From positions 1-16,913 of the forward strand of contig DAIPHL010000030.1 in NCBI GenBank assembly GCA_036771375.1: a stretch of DNA of 16,913 bases. Direction: 5' to 3'. The stretch comes from DAIPHL01 sp036771375 (GTDB lineage: Bacteria; Synergistota; Synergistia; Synergistales; Synergistaceae). Numbering within the stretch: the first letter of the stretch is position 1; the number at the start of each line of letters is the position of its first letter. The notes beneath the pieces were generated by a model, which saw only the letters and a list, made by a program, of their open reading frames with translations, searched no databases and had not been told where the DNA came from. This document shows, piece by piece, positions 7,439-14,636 of this stretch. A program made the translations under genes and the position numbers.

Positions 7439-8515
7439 TCAGGTGGCGTAGCGTTTCATGCGCTCGGCCCGGTCGGCCATCGAAAGAGCTTCGATGAGCT
7501 CGCCGAGGTCGCCTTCGATGACCTGGTCCAGCTTGTGGAGCGTCAGTCCGATTCGATGGTCGGTGACGCGGTTCTGCGGAAAGTTGTACGTCCTGATTCG
7601 CTCCGAACGGTCTCCCGAACCGATCTGCCCCTTGCGTTCGGCGGCCATCGCGTCCCGTTGGCGGGTCGCTTCCACGTCGTAGAGCTTCGTCCTCAGAAGG
7701 CTCATCGCCTTCGCCCTGTTCTTGATCTGGGAGCGTTCATCCTGACAGGTGACCACGATCCCCGTGGGAACGTGCGTGATGCGAACCGCGGAGTCGGTCA
7801 TGTTGACGTGCTGGCCGCCTGCACCGCTTGCCCGGTAGGTATCGATCTTCAGGTCCTCGGCACGGATGTCTATGTCGACGTCCGCCGCCTCCGGCAACAC
7901 CGCGACGGTCGCGGCGGATGTGTGGACCCTGCCTCCCGCCTCCGTGACCGGAACGCGTTGTACGCGGTGAACGCCGCTCTCGAACTTGAGCTTGCTGTAT
8001 GCACCGCTTGCCTCGATACGAAATATGATCTCCTTGTAACCGCCGATCCCCGTTTCGTTCGCGTCGAGGAGCTCCACCGTCCAGCGCTCGCGTTCCGCGA
8101 AGCGAGTATACATGCGAAAGAGGTCTGCCGCGAAGAGCGCGGCTTCTTCGCCTCCGGTACCGCCGCGAATCTCTATCACGACGTTTTTGTCGTCGTCCTT
8201 GTCCTTGGGGAGCAACAGAACGTGAATCTCGCCTTCGAGGTTCGAGATACGCTCCTCCAGCGTTGCGAGTTCCTCGCGGGCCAACGAGCGCATCTCCTCG
8301 TCCTTCTCCTGGTCGGCGATCTCCTTCGTCTCGGCGATCTCCTCCGTGATGCGTCTGTATTCGTCAAAGGCCGTGATGACCGGTTCCAGTTCGACGTGTT
8401 TTTTCCCCAGCACCTGCATCTCGGAGGGGTTTGACGCGACACTGGGTTCCGCCATGCGAGACTCTATTTCCCGGTACGTCTTTTCGACTTCTTCAAGCTT
8501 CTTCCAAAGATCCAT
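7439..8515 (-). CDS. prfA: Peptide chain release factor 1
   Basis: Recognises UAA and UAG at the ribosome and triggers peptide release. It has 358 residues, the normal RF1 length, with an N-terminal coiled helical domain, [12 protein letters not shown] (118-129), the stop-codon tripeptide PVT (189-191; RF1 has PxT, RF2 has SPF) and the catalytic GGQ (233-235) in [16 protein letters not shown]. The PxT motif and the absence of a programmed frameshift separate it from prfB. ATG at 8515 lies inside the end of the DUF1385 gene (23-base overlap), with GGGGTGA nine bases upstream. It is followed at once by prmC. Confidence 0.97.
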   Translation of the reverse strand: MDLWKKLEEVEKTYREIESRMAEPSVASNPSEMQVLGKKHVELEPVITAFDEYRRITEEIAETKEIADQEKDEEMRSLAREELATLEERISNLEGEIHVLLLPKDKDDDKNVVIEIRGGTGGEEAALFAADLFRMYTRFAERERWTVELLDANETGIGGYKEIIFRIEASGAYSKLKFESGVHRVQRVPVTEAGGRVHTSAATVAVLPEAADVDIDIRAEDLKIDTYRASGAGGQHVNMTDSAVRITHVPTGIVVTCQDERSQIKNRAKAMSLLRTKLYDVEATRQRDAMAAERKGQIGSGDRSERIRTYNFPQNRVTDHRIGLTLHKLDQVIEGDLGELIEALSMADRAERMKRYAT

Positions 8516-9530
8516 CGTCTTTTTTCACCCCATCCGTTTCGGAGGAACCGTCGAGGCACGTGTGTGGATCGAGCGCGACCTCGAGGGATCTGATCGCGAC
8601 TTCGAGCATCGGTTCGTCCGGTTCACGGGTCGTTATATACTGCAGGGAGAGCGCCGGCATGATCAGGTACTTTCCCCAGCTCTCCGAGAGGGAGGCCGCC
8701 TTGATGATCTCGTACGATATGCCGATCACGAGCGGAAGCAGAGCGATACGGGCTGCCGCCTTCACCCAGAGAGGCCCCTCCCCGAAGAAGGAGAACACGA
8801 AGATGCTGACGACGACCACAATCAGCAGGAAGGACGTTCCGCATCTGCGGTGGATTCGCGAACAGCCGGCCACGCTGTCCGTCGTCAGGGGCAATTCGTT
8901 TTCGTAGGCATTGATCGTCTTGTGTTCGGCTCCATGGTACGCAAAGACACGCGCGATGTCCTTCCACATCCCGACCAGAACGACGTATCCGATGAAGACG
9001 AGGGCCCGAAGAGCGCCTTCGACGATGTTCTTCGCCACATTTGAGAGCCCCAGTGCCTCCGTCGCCTTGTCGGATAGCCATACGGGAAGGGCGATGAAGA
9101 GCCCGGCGACCATGAAAATCGACACGGCGATTGTAAAGAGCGCCTCGAGAGGGGAGAAGCTCTCCTCTTCGCCGAGTGCGCGTTCCGCCGAAAGAGAGAG
9201 GGCCCGGATTCCGACGCGCATCATCTCGACCATGGATGCGAAGCCACGAACGACGGGCCACTTCCAAACACCGTGTTTGAGCCAGTCTGCCCCCAGCCAG
9301 GCCTTGCTCCAGAGGTTGCCGTCCGGTTCCCGAACCACCAGGCCCCAGTGCTGGGGACCCTTCATCAAGACCCCCTCGATGACCGCCTGTCCGCCGACCG
9401 GAATTCGACGGGACTCGTCTATTTTTCCCTTTCCGTCGTTTATCCGACGGAGGGATTCCTCCGTCCAGGCGCTCAACAAGCCCGATGCGCCGCAGACGAA
9501 CCTGAAGATTTTCGCAAAAAAAGATGTCAT
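8493..9530 (-). CDS. DUF1385 (YqhQ-type) membrane protein
   Basis: A conserved membrane protein of unknown biochemical function. The 345-residue protein has the two family signatures: [14 protein letters not shown] (46-59) and the His/Cys-rich stretch [14 protein letters not shown] (197-210) with [14 protein letters not shown] (223-236). These His and Cys residues look like a metal or redox site, but none has been proven from this sequence. Hydrophobic segments lie at about 130-152, 175-190, 232-250 and 258-275. Start: the frame is open to 9722, but that part only mirrors thyX; ATG at 9530 overlaps the thyX stop as ATGA and is where family similarity begins. The 3' end overlaps prfA by 23 bases. 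Placement just before prfA-prmC is common in Firmicutes-like genomes and hints at a link with translation or envelope function. Confidence 0.9.
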   Translation of the reverse strand: MTSFFAKIFRFVCGASGLLSAWTEESLRRINDGKGKIDESRRIPVGGQAVIEGVLMKGPQHWGLVVREPDGNLWSKAWLGADWLKHGVWKWPVVRGFASMVEMMRVGIRALSLSAERALGEEESFSPLEALFTIAVSIFMVAGLFIALPVWLSDKATEALGLSNVAKNIVEGALRALVFIGYVVLVGMWKDIARVFAYHGAEHKTINAYENELPLTTDSVAGCSRIHRRCGTSFLLIVVVVSIFVFSFFGEGPLWVKAAARIALLPLVIGISYEIIKAASLSESWGKYLIMPALSLQYITTREPDEPMLEVAIRSLEVALDPHTCLDGSSETDGVKKDDGSLEEA

Positions 9531-10234
9531 GATCGATCCGATTCCCCCGATATCAATTCTCGCATATTCGCATACGGTTTTCCGCAGGAATGTACCTCGC
9601 GGCACTTTCCTGACGTGATACACGACGGCCCGGCCAGGGTAAAGAGCGCCTCCGCGACCTCGAGGACTTCGGCGAGGATCAGCCTTCCCATCTCCCGGAT
9701 CTCCCACTGCGCCCTTTTGCATAGCCGGAGCGAGAAGAAGTGATGAAGCTCTCGGGCGTTCATGGTCATGACGAGGCTCGTCTCCCAGCCGTGTGGCAGG
9801 ATGAACCGAGCGTCCTCTTTGGGCACGCCGAGGGAGACCATGCGCTCGTACGCCCTGTGGGAAGCTTCGACCTGTTCCCGGAAGAGCGCGGCGGCAGACG
9901 GATTTTTTTCGATCTCCGGCGGAGTCACCACCCGGGGAAGTCCCATCGTGACATAGCGCTGGCTCTGTTGCGAGAAGCTTGCCATTCTGTGTCGCACGAG
10001 TTGATGAGATGCGACGCGGCTCAGGCCGTCCACGGCGAAGGTGAAAGAAGCGTGTTCGAACGGGGACATATGGCCGGAGGAGCGGAGTTTATCCAGGAAC
10101 CTCGCGATGTTTGCGTCGTCGAGGCCGGTGAAGAGCGTCTCCGCGGACGAATCGGAGTAACAGAGTTTGGCAGAAGCCGCCACAACGGCGACTGGGTCCG
10201 GCGTGTGGGCGATCAGTTGTACCTTGCAGGGCAT
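9527..10234 (-). CDS. thyX: Flavin-dependent thymidylate synthase
   Basis: Makes dTMP from dUMP with methylenetetrahydrofolate, FAD and NADPH, without producing dihydrofolate. The 235-residue protein has the ThyX motif RHRX7S: RHR at 81-83 and Ser91 in RHRMASFSQQSQRY. HMSPFEHASFTF (55-66) and ILPHGWETSLVMTMNARELHH (145-165) complete the active site. AQWEIRE (175-181) is also typical. The tail has three cysteines (GPSCITSGKCREVHSC). Start: the frame continues upstream, but ATG 10234 has GGAGG six bases before it and begins the homology. It is separated from rpmE by a terminator, yet no clear promoter is seen in the 58 bases left, so read-through from rpmE may feed it. It overlaps the DUF1385 gene by four bases. 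Confidence 0.96.
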   Translation of the reverse strand: MPCKVQLIAHTPDPVAVVAASAKLCYSDSSAETLFTGLDDANIARFLDKLRSSGHMSPFEHASFTFAVDGLSRVASHQLVRHRMASFSQQSQRYVTMGLPRVVTPPEIEKNPSAAALFREQVEASHRAYERMVSLGVPKEDARFILPHGWETSLVMTMNARELHHFFSLRLCKRAQWEIREMGRLILAEVLEVAEALFTLAGPSCITSGKCREVHSCGKPYANMRELISGESDRS

Positions 10235-10292
10235 CGCTTTCCTCCCCTCCGAAACGTCGATGTATTCAGATGGAACCGGAATCGAAGACAGA

Positions 10293-10327
10293 AAATCCCT
10301 TATACATGCAACGTGTATAAGGGATTT
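10293..10327 (-). terminator. Rho-independent terminator after rpmE
   Basis: A 16-bp stem (10327-10312 with 10308-10293, including one G-T pair) with a 3-base loop is followed on the minus strand by a T-rich stretch: the stem ends in ATTT and continues TCTGTCTTC. It begins 53 bases after the rpmE stop codon and 58 bases before thyX. It should end or thin out the rpmE transcript, allowing L31 to be made in excess over the thyX-prmC genes. Confidence 0.8.
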
Positions 10328-10380
10328 GATGGCTTGATCCCGGCTGGTTCCGACAGCATGAAACGGCTTGTATGTGACCG

Positions 10381-10611
10381 TTATTCCTCGTCCTTGCTCC
10401 TCTGACCGTAGTTGATGCCTGCATACTTCTGGCGGAACTTCTCGAGACGCCCTGCCTCGATGACTCTTCCCCTCTTGCCGGTGTAGAAAGGGTGACAGGC
10501 GTTGCAGACCGACACCTTCATCTCCGACTGTGTGGAGCGGGTTTTGAAGCTGTTGCCGCAGGAACAGCTGACGTTGCAATCATCGTACTTCGGATGAATG
10601 TCTTTTTTCAT
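10381..10611 (-). CDS. rpmE: 50S ribosomal protein L31, zinc-binding type
   Basis: A small protein at the interface of the large and small ribosomal subunits. The 76-residue product starts MKKDIHPKYDDCNVSCSCGN and has VCNACHPFYTGK, the L31 signature. Cys16, Cys18, Cys36 and Cys39 are the four zinc ligands of the C+ form, so this is not the zinc-independent paralogue made under zinc limitation. A longer in-frame extension upstream exists, but ATG 10611 has GGAGGT nine bases before it and agrees with the family start. A strong promoter lies about 100 bases upstream and a terminator follows, so it is largely its own transcription unit. Confidence 0.97.
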   Translation of the reverse strand: MKKDIHPKYDDCNVSCSCGNSFKTRSTQSEMKVSVCNACHPFYTGKRGRVIEAGRLEKFRQKYAGINYGQRSKDEE

Positions 10612-11125
10612 GAGCGAACACCTCCAATGCAAATCGGTTGAAAACGAGGCGTCCTTACAAGGAGTCTCGTGTTTGTCCATATCCATCGCGAGAGCGACGC
10701 AAAACATTATAGTACCGTTTCGCGTAAAGCGCAAGCGAGGAGAAAGCGCCTGCCGCACCTTGTCAATCGATGTGTGAGAATTCCTCTGGCGGTCTTCCGT
10801 AGTGCTTCCCGTCCGGATGCGTCCAAAGGGAATCCGTTGTCCGGAAGCCGGTGTCGCTTGAGTCCGTGTTTTCCACCTGGAATCATGTAAAAGCAGACGG
10901 TGTTGAATGGTTTGCGATGAGAGTAAGCCTGGCTCTGCCGGATGTCTTTCTGATGCGGGTGCGCTCGGTACATGGAAACACCTTCCGGTTCGATGTCGCC
11001 TTGCCACTCTGACTTTACCGAACGAGGACGATGTCGTATTCCTGGAGCCGAAAATCGATCGAAAGAGGACGACTCATATCGGGGAGAATGGTTTTATCGA
11101 TGTCTATCTCGACCGAAGAGGTTCT
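10612..11125. other. 514-base spacer without a recognisable gene
   Basis: Only the minus-strand part nearest rpmE (10612-10740) is explained: promoter and leader. The rest, about 10741-11125, has base composition similar to coding DNA rather than AT-rich spacer, and several frames stay open for 60 to 90 codons on both strands. No frame combines an SD, a start and a family resemblance that I recognise. The longest plus-strand candidates with ATG are 10907-11137 and 10972-11166, and 10803-11009 is open without an early ATG. It may be a decayed gene, a structured RNA or a boundary left by insertion of the neighbouring amino-acid module. Confidence 0.5.
10706..10734 (-). promoter_or_regulatory. 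Sigma-70-type promoter for rpmE
   Basis: On the minus strand TTGCGC (10734-10729) and a perfect TATAAT (10711-10706) are spaced by exactly 17 bases. Transcription would start near 10699, giving a leader of about 88 bases that contains the short hairpin TCCTT-GT-AAGGA. A strong constitutive promoter is expected for a ribosomal protein gene. Confidence 0.8.
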
Positions 11126-11584
11126 TTAATCCTTTGAATCGAGTGATGTCTGAAAGATATTTTTGATGACCAGCATGGTGTACGTCCTGCCGATATTTTC
11201 GTAGAAATAATTCATCAGTCGTTCCAGGTCGTTGTTGTTGGCGACATGTATCTCCACCATGTAATCGTATTCACCCGATATCATCCAACAGTTGAAGACT
11301 TCGTCGAGATCTCTCAAAAAATCGGGCGTACCGTGCATGATTCGGTCGTCCTTCAGCAGAATGAACGCGTGAAGAGAATAGCCGAACTTGCTCCAGTCAA
11401 TCTCGGTGTTGTAGGAGACGATGACTTCCTTGTCCTCCATCTTCTTCGTCCTTTCATACACGGATGAAGGGGAGAGCGAAACATAGTCTCCAAGAGTTTT
11501 GTAGGAAATCCTGGAGTTATCCTTCAATTTCCAAGCAATTTTGAAATCTGTTTCGTCCATCTCCGGTTTGGGCATCCTGATCAT
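11126..11584 (-). CDS. Lrp/AsnC-family transcriptional regulator
   Basis: A 152-residue amino-acid-responsive DNA-binding protein. The N-terminal winged helix-turn-helix covers about 10-60 (MDETDFKIAWKLKDNSRISY, then LGDYVSLSPSSVYERTKKME) and the C-terminal RAM effector/oligomerisation domain about 70-145 (HAFILLKDD, then CWMISGEYDYMVEIHVANNN). Members bind amino acids and often control neighbouring transport or catabolic genes. Here it follows the symporter and dehydrogenase genes on the same strand, so it probably senses their substrate and regulates them. ATG 11584 has AAGGAGG eight bases upstream, a strong site; later in-frame ATGs at 11575 and 11560 are less favoured. It is 187 bases after the dehydrogenase, with a long inverted repeat between. 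No clear terminator follows. Confidence 0.92.
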   Translation of the reverse strand: MIRMPKPEMDETDFKIAWKLKDNSRISYKTLGDYVSLSPSSVYERTKKMEDKEVIVSYNTEIDWSKFGYSLHAFILLKDDRIMHGTPDFLRDLDEVFNCWMISGEYDYMVEIHVANNNDLERLMNYFYENIGRTYTMLVIKNIFQTSLDSKD

Positions 11585-11681
11585 CTGAAATTCCTCCTTA
11601 AATTTTTGATGCCGTCCGACACGATTCGGGCCGGAGAGAATATTGAAGAGGCGACCCAGGAAAGCATCGCGACAAGAAACG

Positions 11682-11739
11682 GACCAGCCCTTTCAAACCG
11701 GCATGCGAGATCACATACGTCGGCAGCCTTGGGCTGGTC
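11682..11739 (-). repeat. Inverted repeat between the dehydrogenase and lrp-like genes
   Basis: Nine-base arms GACCAGCCC and GGGCTGGTC (11682-11690 and 11731-11739, extendable by one G-T pair) enclose 40 bases, within which CCG and CGG can pair. On the minus strand the structure begins 33 bases after the dehydrogenase stop and is followed by a loose T-rich stretch, CGTTTCTTG. It could be a partial terminator or processing site that lowers regulator expression relative to the genes before it. A simple riboswitch assignment was not possible. Confidence 0.45.
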
Positions 11740-11771
11740 TCGTCTCAGATCGATGTCTGTCGAGTTGCCGG

Positions 11772-12917
11772 CTATCTTTCTTCGATCAACGTGCTCATCC
11801 TGAAAACGACGCCGCGTTTTGCAAGTTCCGGCATGAGATACGCATAAAAACGTTCGTTGTCTGCCAACATTTCCGGCGCGTGAAAACCGGGTTCGGATAT
11901 TATACCTTCTACGATTGCCCTGAGGGTCACCGAGCATGAATATCCGGTCGTGCGGGCCATCGAATGAATCATCATGGTCTCGTCGAATCTGTCGACGAGT
12001 TCCCACGTGTACGTTACATCATCGTCACCCCTGGGGCCTTTGGAGATGACCCTCATGACGGTCAGGTCCCTGTCTCCTTTTTCGGGACGAAGCTGCCATC
12101 TAGGGCGCAACATCTCGGTGGTTAACTCGAACGGAATCATCTCAACGCCGTTTACCTTGACCGGCTCCTTGTCGAAGCATCCGGCTGCTTTCAATACGTT
12201 GATCGTGTCCACATAGCCGGGCCAGCGTATCGTTTTCTCGGCGACGAACCTGCCTTTGATGTTTTGGGCCGCAGAGCGGAGCCCGTCCGTAAAGAACGCT
12301 TCTAATTTTCCGATCTCTTTAAATTCGATCTCCTCCAGGCCACTCAGTGCGGGAACCTCGGCCTGTTTGCCGTTTTCAACATACTTTGCAGGCATGCAAT
12401 ACTCCTGCATCGTATCTTCGAGGCAGAATACGGTTCGATAATTGAAAGGGGGATCCATTTTTTCCGGGATACCTCCCACGTAGATGCACCCAAAATCCAG
12501 TTCGTCCAACATCGAGGCTCCTCTTGCCACCAGATAGTTCGACATGCCCGGCGCGATTCCCATATCGAAAACCGCGACGGAGCCCGTTTTTTTCGCCAAT
12601 GCGTCAAGCCCCTCGCTGTGTAGATACCCCGACGGGCTTACGTAGTTTTTGCCGCTCTCCAGGATTTGTCTCTGTACCGGACCTTCCAGATGGCTTGGTA
12701 AAAGACCGCAGACGATGTCGGCCTCTTTTGCTGCTTCCGCGAGAGCCGATTCGTCGCATGCGCTCTTCTGTATTTTCCTGATATTGGGTCGGTTTTCGAG
12801 AAGAGCCAGTGCATCGGCGAGGGGATCCATCACCGCGACTTCGTCAAAGTCCTCGGAAAGGTCGGTTGCCACCGTTCTGCCCATAAGTCCGCATCCCAGA
12901 ATCAATACTTTTCTCAT
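11772..12917 (-). CDS. Saccharopine-dehydrogenase-fold oxidoreductase, probable lysine 6-dehydrogenase
   Basis: A 381-residue NAD(P)-dependent enzyme. The Rossmann loop GCGLMG (8-13) opens the protein; DMGIAPGMSN (118-127), YVGGIPEK (146-153), PPFNYRTVFCLED (156-168) and MARTTGY near the C-terminus follow the pattern I associate with L-lysine 6-dehydrogenase, which oxidatively deaminates the lysine side chain. That family also contains reductive carboxynorspermidine and saccharopine enzymes, so the exact substrate is uncertain. The symporter gene 57 bases upstream and the Lrp-type gene downstream support an amino-acid catabolic role. Start: GTG 12920 and ATG 12917 are adjacent; AGGAGG lies six and nine bases before them respectively, and I chose the ATG. 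Confidence 0.82.
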   Translation of the reverse strand: MRKVLILGCGLMGRTVATDLSEDFDEVAVMDPLADALALLENRPNIRKIQKSACDESALAEAAKEADIVCGLLPSHLEGPVQRQILESGKNYVSPSGYLHSEGLDALAKKTGSVAVFDMGIAPGMSNYLVARGASMLDELDFGCIYVGGIPEKMDPPFNYRTVFCLEDTMQEYCMPAKYVENGKQAEVPALSGLEEIEFKEIGKLEAFFTDGLRSAAQNIKGRFVAEKTIRWPGYVDTINVLKAAGCFDKEPVKVNGVEMIPFELTTEMLRPRWQLRPEKGDRDLTVMRVISKGPRGDDDVTYTWELVDRFDETMMIHSMARTTGYSCSVTLRAIVEGIISEPGFHAPEMLADNERFYAYLMPELAKRGVVFRMSTLIEER

Positions 12918-12974
12918 CACAATTCGCCTCCTGCTTTTTTCTTTTTCCCGAAAAGACGCTCCAGATGACGCTCG

Positions 12975-14390
12975 CTATACTTCAATCTTATCGTATTCCT
13001 TCGCTCCCCAGAGTTTCTTCGGCCCTTCGTAGTCTCTTACGATCGCCAGGAATTTTTTCGAAAGCCAGACGACGGCGATTAAGTTGAAAAATGTCGGAAG
13101 CGCCGAAGATATGTCGACGACGAGCCAAGCGTACGCGAGATCGACATTCCAAACATCGATCATCAAGGCGATGAGAAACCCGTACAGGGGCGTGGAGAGC
13201 TCGAGGAATTTGATCATGTATCGCTTGATTTTCGAATGATTTTTAAAAACGTACTCGACGATGCCCTGGTAATAAGAGAACCAACCGGTCACTGTCGTCC
13301 AACAGAACAGGAAAAGGCTGATGCTGATAAAATATGGAGAGAAGCGACCGATACCATGGGCGAACGATCTCGATGTAAGCGTGGCTCCCGCTTGGCCGGA
13401 ACTCCACTCCCCGGTCACCACGATGACGAGTCCGGTGATCGTACAGATTATCATCGTGTCTATGAACACTTCCATGATTCCCCACATCCCCTGCTCCACG
13501 GGATGTTTGTTGTCCGCAGCCGCATGGATCATCGGACTGGTTCCCCAGCCGGCTTCGTTGCTGAAAAGTCCGCGTGCGATACCTGTCCTTGCGGTCAGCA
13601 TGATCGTTGAACCGGCAAAGCCACCCACTGCCGCGGCGGGCGTAAACGCCGACGTTACGATAAGGGCAATAGCCGACGGCAGTTGCGAGACATTGAGTAC
13701 GATCACATAAAGGCCAAAGAGAATATAAAGAGCGGACATGAGAGGCATCATGAGCGCGGCGAATTTTACGACTCTTTTCAGCCCTCCAAGAATCACGATC
13801 CAGCACATGGCGCTGAAAAACGCGGAACAATAGAGGGCTCTTATACCCGTGAGTTCCTGCAGAGATTCCCCCACAGTGAAAGATTCCGGAGCGAGAATGA
13901 GCTGCAGGAAAATACCGCTTCCAAAGAGTATGGCGAGAATCCACCAGAGTTTGCATTTTGGACGGATGCCTTTTTCGATGTAGAACAAAGGACCCCCTAC
14001 ATATCTGCCGTCGGATTCTGCGTCTCTGTAGTATACGGCCAAGGTGACCTCGACCATTTTTGTCATCATACCGACCATGGCTGTTATCCACATCCAAAAG
14101 ATGGCACCCGGGCCCCCCAAGGCAACGGCGCTGGCGACCCCTCCGATGTTTCCTGAACCGATCGAGCCGGCGATGGCGACGCTCGCCGCCTGGTAAGGGA
14201 GGATTTTGGAGGAGTCGCTTTCCTCTTTTGTGTTTTTTGGGAAAAAACAATATCGGAAAGCGTCGGTGAAATGTCTTATGTGCCAGAATTTGGATATGAC
14301 ACAAAGATAAACTCCCGCACCGATAAGAGTGACCTGAAGTGGCGGTCCCCATAAAATGGCAACGATGGAGTCCAAGATCTGTGCAATCAT
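12975..14390 (-). CDS. Sodium:amino acid symporter, AGCS (alanine/glycine) family
   Basis: An inner-membrane carrier that takes up alanine, glycine or related small amino acids with sodium. The 471-residue protein is highly hydrophobic, with about ten or more membrane segments, and has the family signatures GSIGSGNIGGVASAVALGGP (75-94), GGLKRVVKFA (202-211) and SNEAGWGTSPMIHAAADN (277-294). The true substrate may differ, because the next gene resembles lysine dehydrogenase. ATG 14390 has GAGGAGG seven bases upstream. It starts an apparent operon: symporter, dehydrogenase (57-base gap, no terminator), then the Lrp-type gene. Upstream lie an AT-rich tract and a palindrome resembling an Lrp site. 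Codons look more A/T-ending than in the purine and translation genes on either side. Confidence 0.93.
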   Translation of the reverse strand: MIAQILDSIVAILWGPPLQVTLIGAGVYLCVISKFWHIRHFTDAFRYCFFPKNTKEESDSSKILPYQAASVAIAGSIGSGNIGGVASAVALGGPGAIFWMWITAMVGMMTKMVEVTLAVYYRDAESDGRYVGGPLFYIEKGIRPKCKLWWILAILFGSGIFLQLILAPESFTVGESLQELTGIRALYCSAFFSAMCWIVILGGLKRVVKFAALMMPLMSALYILFGLYVIVLNVSQLPSAIALIVTSAFTPAAAVGGFAGSTIMLTARTGIARGLFSNEAGWGTSPMIHAAADNKHPVEQGMWGIMEVFIDTMIICTITGLVIVVTGEWSSGQAGATLTSRSFAHGIGRFSPYFISISLFLFCWTTVTGWFSYYQGIVEYVFKNHSKIKRYMIKFLELSTPLYGFLIALMIDVWNVDLAYAWLVVDISSALPTFFNLIAVVWLSKKFLAIVRDYEGPKKLWGAKEYDKIEV

Positions 14391-14431
14391 GACGACACCT
14401 CCTCGAGAAGTTGGGAATCATCATTAGTTAA

Positions 14432-14462
14432 CCATATTTTAATAAAATAACAACAAATATAT
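14432..14462. promoter_or_regulatory. AT-rich control tract upstream of the symporter gene
   Basis: Almost purely A/T sequence containing the odd palindrome TTTTAATAAAA (14437-14447) and outer arms ATATTT and AAATAT. It lies 42-72 bases before the symporter ATG, where promoter elements are expected. Possible hexamers on the minus strand (TAAAAT as -10, or TTGTTA as -35) do not give a convincing spaced pair, so I name it a control tract, not a promoter. Such tracts are favoured by Lrp-type regulators. Confidence 0.35.
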
Positions 14463-14514
14463 TTCTATATACCTGGTTTTTGATGTGGGATTGTTCCGAA
14501 AAGTCTGTTTTGAA

Positions 14515-14529
14515 TCGAATAATATTCGA
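14515..14529. promoter_or_regulatory. Palindrome resembling an Lrp-family operator
   Basis: The 15-base sequence TCGAATAATATTCGA has six-base arms TCGAAT/ATTCGA around AAT. Against the E. coli Lrp consensus YAGHAWATTWTDCTR it matches 12 of 15 positions. It is centred about 132 bases upstream of the symporter ATG, in the spacer after purF, and the module's third gene encodes an Lrp-type regulator. Consensus transfer across phyla is uncertain. Confidence 0.45.
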
Positions 14530-14636
14530 CATGAAAGAACCTACAAAGGGTAAGTTCCGTTCATTCGACGGGCCGGTCCATGTTGACTGCGCGAATATGC
14601 TAGCTACAGCGATGTGTTTTGGTTTGCTTGCCGCCT

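Noticed and set aside
9531..9722. N-terminal extension of the DUF1385 protein
   Set aside because: It overlaps thyX by nearly 200 bases; the ATG at 9530, in an ATGA overlap, agrees with the family start.
10612..11007. Long in-frame extension of L31
   Set aside because: It would run through the consensus promoter at 10706-10734 and triple the size of a well-defined 76-residue ribosomal protein.
10907..11137. A 76-codon plus-strand ORF in the spacer before rpmE
   Set aside because: It has no SD, overlaps the end of the Lrp-type gene and has no recognised similarity. Kept only as part of the unexplained spacer.
11585..11771. Lysine riboswitch near the lysine-dehydrogenase-like gene
   Set aside because: The conserved lysine-element segments are not found, and the spacer is downstream of that gene, not upstream.
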